From Verrucomicrobiota bacterium (GTDB lineage: Bacteria > Verrucomicrobiota > Verrucomicrobiia > Opitutales > Opitutaceae), in the NCBI GenBank assembly GCA_023410155.1, contig JAEYQF010000256.1, positions 1 to 15,441 on the forward strand: DNA of 15,441 nt. Reading direction: 5' to 3'. Under the pieces are notes generated by a model that did not search any database, had not been told where the DNA came from, and saw only the letters and a list, made by a program, of their open reading frames with translations. Within the stretch, counting starts at the first letter, position 1; every line of letters begins with the position of its first letter. Shown here in pieces: positions 12,503-15,441 of the stretch. Both the position numbers and the translations under genes were made by a program.

Positions 12503-15441
12503 TGGCGTTCCTGCCTGGTAGATCTTCCCTCCCCCGCCGACCGCCACGGAGGTGCCGTTGCCTTCCGCGATTGCGGAGATGCTAGCGCCTCCCGCACCAC
12601 CGACGGTTGCGAGGCCCCACTTGAGTCCGTTCGGGGAGAAAAGGATGTCCTTCCCGGAGAAACCCACGAGCAGCCCTCCGCACAAAGTCCCCCCGCTCAG
12701 GTATCCGACGTTCTGATACGCCACCAGCGTCCAGGTCGAGCCGGTCGACGAGCGCCAGGTCTGTCGGGGGGTCAGCGCATACCAAGCCCCGGACATGCGC
12801 ACGACTGCTACGACCGTGTCGGTGAGCCCGCCGGCGGAGCGTTTCGTCCAAGCCAGTCCATCCTTCGAGGTGACAATCGCTCCACCCTCTCCCCCTGCGA
12901 CAAACAATCCATCGGCGAAGCGGATGGTGCGGAGCGCTGCCGTGAGACCGCTGGAGACTTTTGTCCAGGTGGTCCCGTCCTCCGAGACACAAATTGTTCC
13001 ATTATTCCCGACCGCCACGAAACGACCGGCGCCGGAGGCGACCGCCGTGAGGTTCCCCGCCGCCTGCGGCACCACGCCGGCGTGCCAGTCCATCCCGTTG
13101 CCGGATGCGAAGACGATCCCCACATCCCTGCCAAGATCTCCCCGGTAACGACCGCCCACGGCGACGTAGTAACCGCCTGCTTCCGCGACGCCGGAGAACC
13201 TGACAAACTCTCCTCCACGCCGGGAGTCAGTCCACGTTGCTCCATCGGGAGAGACGAGGATTCTTCCGTTCTGCGTCGTCGCCACAAACTGGCCATCGCC
13301 ATAAGTCACGGCCGTGAAGAAGCCCCAGCCGGACTCCGATTCCCGCTGCACCCAGGATGGCGCGGCGCTTACTTGCACGGCAGGCGACACTAGCACGGCG
13401 CCGGCCGACGTCGTGCCCCGCCCCCGCACCTGCCACACTCCGAAACCGGGCGTCCACGAGAGCTTCGTGGTCCCACTGGTGCTCGCGACCACCACGCCAT
13501 CGACGAGCAATTCGAGCTTCTTGTAACTCTTCGCAACGACTTCCAAAGTCGCCTTCTTGCCAGCCGTGAGCAGCGCGCCAGACGTGACACCCTTGAGTGA
13601 CGGTGCGATCGCCGTGGGAGTTCCAGCCTGCAGGATACAGCCATTGCCTCCGGCCCCCACCACGACGCCGTTGCCTTCCGCGACCGCGTTCAATGACCCC
13701 CAGTTTCCGCTCGACAGCGTCACCGTCGCCCAAGACCAGCCATCGTCCGAGAGCTCCAACGTAGTCCACCCGGACAGCACGAACAGCGTTCCCAGCGCGC
13801 TCGCCAGTTTTCCGTTCCAAGCGGTGATCGAGGAGATGCGTTGCCAGATCTTTCCGTCCGTGGAGCGCCAGACCTGCTGACTCGTCGTCACAAACCACGA
13901 CTTGTTGAGATACGCGACGGAGGAGAGCGGTTGAGCCAGGCCGCTGACTTTCCGGCGGGTCCACTTGAGACCGTCCGCGGAGGTGAGGATGTATCCCTTG
14001 TCTCCGACCGCCACGAACTGGCTGCCGCCCCAGCGCACGGCGAAGAGATTCGCGGTCACCCCGCTGCTCACCGTGGTCCACTTTTGACCGTCAGTAGAGG
14101 TGCGAATTTGGCCGGCATCACCCACGGCCACGAATCGGCCCTTCCCAAATGCCACGCCTTGCAACACGCGCGTGCCCTTCGGAAGCGTGCGTTTCGTCCA
14201 CGTTTGCCCGTCCGAAGACGAGAGGGTGATGCCCACCGGCGTGTCGGTCTCCATCAGCGAACCCACCGCCACGTAACGGCCCGCCCCAAACGCCACGCCT
14301 CGCCACTCGGTGCCCGTCATCCCATCGGACCAGCTCGTCCACACGACGCCATCCGGCGACTGCACTCCGCCGCCGGGGCCCACCGCGACGAAACCCGCGC
14401 CGCCGTGGGTCACATCGGCGAACGACGTATTCACGCCCGCGATTGCGCGCGAGGTCCACGTCAACGTCGCTCCGACCGTCACCGGGTTCGAAACGACCAC
14501 CGTCCCGCCCGAGGTGGTGGCGCGCACTTCCACGCGAAACGTGCCGAAGCGGGGCGGCGTCCATGTCAAAGAGCCCTTGGAGCTGGTGGTCTTCGCGACG
14601 ACCTTCCCATCCACCAGCAATTCGTATTTCGCGTAACCACTGCCACGCACAACGGCCCACGAGTATTTCTTTCCCGCGGTCAACACCGCTCCGTCCGCCA
14701 AGCCTTTGACGCCCGCCGCGAGTCGCTTCGGCGTGCCGCTTTGAATGATGATCCCTCCATGCCCCACCGCCACCACGGTGCCATTGCCGACCGCCGTCGC
14801 GGTCAGCGGACTCGCACCAGCCTCCACCTCGTCCCATTTATTGCCGTCGATGGCGAAACGGACGTGCCCGGTGATGCCAGCAGCACCCATCAACGCCCCG
14901 TCGAAGGAGCTGAGGTTCTGGACGTTTCCGCGATACTGCAGCTCCACGGATGCGCTCCATGTTTTTGCATCCTTTGAGGTCCAGGTGCGCAGGTTTGAGC
15001 ACGCATACCACGCGCCTTCGTGCCAGCTCACCGCGGTAAACGTGTCCGACTCGAGTGCCGGTGTGCGGTTGGTCCATGTCGAGCCGGTCGTCGAGACCAG
15101 GATGCGGCCCTTCTCCCCCACGGCCACGAAGCTCTTGTTCGCATAGTGGATGTCCACGAGGCGCTCCTTCACGCCGCTTTTTCGCTTCGTCCATTTCCGA
15201 CCATCCGTCGAAGTGATCACCACACCACCACTGCCTACCGCCACAAAGCGTCCGTTTCCGTAAGCAACTTTTTCGAGCGACTTGATTCCGCTCGGCAGCG
15301 CCGCCTCTTCCCAGCGATCCGGCGTCACCGAATACAGCGCGAGAGCCATTTTGCCGTCGTTCGACCCCACCGCGACCGTGCGACCCACCGCGACCGTGCG
15401 ACCCCCGCCGCTGGCGACACCCAGCAGCCGGTGGTTCCAGT
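11375..15441 (-). CDS. Giant modular Asp-box beta-propeller / Ig-like protein, partial (N-terminus off right edge)
   Basis: The frame is open from the right edge to TGA 11377-11375, about 1355 visible residues. A GTG at 15388 is in frame, but the sequence upstream of it (LLGVASGGGRTVAVG) is already propeller strand, so the true start is outside. Most of the protein is blades of about 40 residues of the form 'F.AV.YG.GRFVAVG..G.I..S.DG.TWTKR'. The SxDGxxW part is the Asp-box (BNR) motif. Every seventh blade ends in I.QAGTP, followed by an Ig-like domain of about 90 residues with KLELLVDGKVVAS, LSWTP and V.GTTS.G. This propeller-plus-Ig unit recurs with a 371-aa period. The C-terminus is a last propeller ending in LPEED, without a sorting domain. 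The protein is likely exported, but the signal region is not visible. Sialidase catalytic residues cannot be recognised and Asp-boxes alone do not imply sialidase activity. The ligand is unknown. Confidence 0.9.
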   Translation of the reverse strand, partial: WNHRLLGVASGGGRTVAVGRTVAVGSNDGKMALALYSVTPDRWEEAALPSGIKSLEKVAYGNGRFVAVGSGGVVITSTDGRKWTKRKSGVKERLVDIHYANKSFVAVGEKGRILVSTTGSTWTNRTPALESDTFTAVSWHEGAWYACSNLRTWTSKDAKTWSASVELQYRGNVQNLSSFDGALMGAAGITGHVRFAIDGNKWDEVEAGASPLTATAVGNGTVVAVGHGGIIIQSGTPKRLAAGVKGLADGAVLTAGKKYSWAVVRGSGYAKYELLVDGKVVAKTTSSKGSLTWTPPRFGTFRVEVRATTSGGTVVVSNPVTVGATLTWTSRAIAGVNTSFADVTHGGAGFVAVGPGGGVQSPDGVVWTSWSDGMTGTEWRGVAFGAGRYVAVGSLMETDTPVGITLSSSDGQTWTKRTLPKGTRVLQGVAFGKGRFVAVGDAGQIRTSTDGQKWTTVSSGVTANLFAVRWGGSQFVAVGDKGYILTSADGLKWTRRKVSGLAQPLSSVAYLNKSWFVTTSQQVWRSTDGKIWQRISSITAWNGKLASALGTLFVLSGWTTLELSDDGWSWATVTLSSGNWGSLNAVAEGNGVVVGAGGNGCILQAGTPTAIAPSLKGVTSGALLTAGKKATLEVVAKSYKKLELLVDGVVVASTSGTTKLSWTPGFGVWQVRGRGTTSAGAVLVSPAVQVSAAPSWVQRESESGWGFFTAVTYGDGQFVATTQNGRILVSPDGATWTDSRRGGEFVRFSGVAEAGGYYVAVGGRYRGDLGRDVGIVFASGNGMDWHAGVVPQAAGNLTAVASGAGRFVAVGNNGTICVSEDGTTWTKVSSGLTAALRTIRFADGLFVAGGEGGAIVTSKDGLAWTKRSAGGLTDTVVAVVRMSGAWYALTPRQTWRSSTGSTWTLVAYQNVGYLSGGTLCGGLLVGFSGKDILFSPNGLKWGLATVGGAGGASISAIAEGNGTSVAVGGGGKIYQAGTPRLLAPKLTGLAEGDAVNLSQPASCTVSGSQFAKLELLVNGKAVASRQGAGALAWTPGKMGQHDVCVRGTTASGETMISTAVRVSAVPTWTRRAQGLTSNDLKRVIHGGGRFVAIGSAGAMVASSDGANWNAVPLGLGSLSLYAVAECEGRFVVTGSRHDWAEAQSVSVMAYSADGVTWQLGSGPSDTRMLRSVAGHGQTFVAVGDAGRISLSTDRGETWSNVASGVSIGLATVQYANGRFVVGGEAGVVLSSPDGQTWTKRNLSDTMHSVAGLTYLKGAWFAVLGSEIWSSADAENWTSLGHAPSTSYAAASGAGLLLLPQDRSIMFSSDGVSWGVAKVEGDSGPWVTSIAEHAGTLVVVGSRGAVWQATLPEED
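12503..13615 (-). repeat. Propeller-Ig module repeat, copy B (1113 bp)
   Basis: This copy encodes an Ig-like domain (LKGVTSGALLTAG, KLELLVDGVVVAS, LSWTPGFG) and a seven-bladed propeller ending at IYQAGTP. The blade 2 insertion is RYRGDLGRDVG and blade 5 reads WYALTPRQTWRSSTGSTW. It has exactly the same length as copy A. Confidence 0.8.
13616..14728 (-). repeat. Propeller-Ig module repeat, copy A (1113 bp)
   Basis: This copy encodes an Ig-like domain beginning at KRLAAGVKGL after the first GTP motif, then a complete seven-bladed Asp-box propeller ending at ILQAGTP. Blade 2 has an insertion (LMETDTPVG). Blade 5 has lost the VG..G turn and reads WFVTTSQQVWRSTDGKIW. It is colinear with copies B and C over its whole length. 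Confidence 0.8.
15366..15404 (-). repeat. 18-bp in-frame tandem duplication
   Basis: A perfect 18-bp unit is present twice in tandem (15369-15386 and 15387-15404), and the match extends three more bases. On the minus strand it encodes GRTVAV twice (ASGGGRTVAVGRTVAVGSND). Equivalent strands in the other modules have a single copy of this motif, such as GRYVAVGS. Confidence 0.85.

Noticed and set aside
12029..14977. Long plus-strand frames (12029-13393 and 13841-14977) opposite the giant propeller gene
   Set aside because: The minus strand shows regular Asp-box blades with exact module periodicity, so these frames are complements of it.
11375..15441. Sialidase annotation from Asp-box repeats
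   Set aside because: Asp-boxes are structural and occur in many non-enzymatic propellers. No FRIP motif or Arg triad could be recognised.

Overview
The window is a high-GC bacterial chromosome segment with densely packed, ordinary-looking genes. The protein content suggests Verrucomicrobiota, probably the Opitutaceae. It has a hybrid histidine kinase with a periplasmic beta-propeller sensor and Y_Y_Y domain, very large secreted Asp-box propeller proteins, an isolated hisF, and starts that mostly lack Shine-Dalgarno sequences. The lineage is an inference from protein style; no marker gene is present.

Layout, left to right. At 1-1466 (minus strand) is the N-terminal part of a secreted NHL-repeat propeller protein whose C-terminus lies beyond the left edge. 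A 271-bp divergent gap follows. On the plus strand come a 120-aa tail-anchored small protein (1738-2100), a 586-aa cytoplasmic protein with a helical N-terminal half and beta C-terminal half (2212-3972), and hisF (4109-4870). A strong hairpin-plus-T-run terminator nested in a larger imperfect inverted repeat lies between the last two. A 22-bp tandem repeat fills the convergent gap up to the stop of the next gene.

The remaining genes are on the minus strand. They are a 1476-aa membrane hybrid sensor kinase (5006-9436), a 511-aa methyl-accepting chemotaxis protein with no recognisable HAMP domain (9652-11187), and a giant surface-type protein (11375 to the right edge). The giant protein repeats a 371-aa module made of one Ig-like domain plus one seven-bladed Asp-box propeller. 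Its N-terminus is outside the window.

Functionally there are two sensory proteins side by side, the kinase and the MCP. They are flanked by secreted propeller proteins of unknown ligand, plus one housekeeping histidine/purine-link enzyme. Three different propeller families (NHL, Reg_prop type, Asp-box) occur within 15 kb. I see no mobile element, CRISPR array, tRNA or rRNA. The most unusual item is the module-level duplication in the giant Asp-box/Ig protein, where individual blade peculiarities are conserved at equivalent places in every copy.
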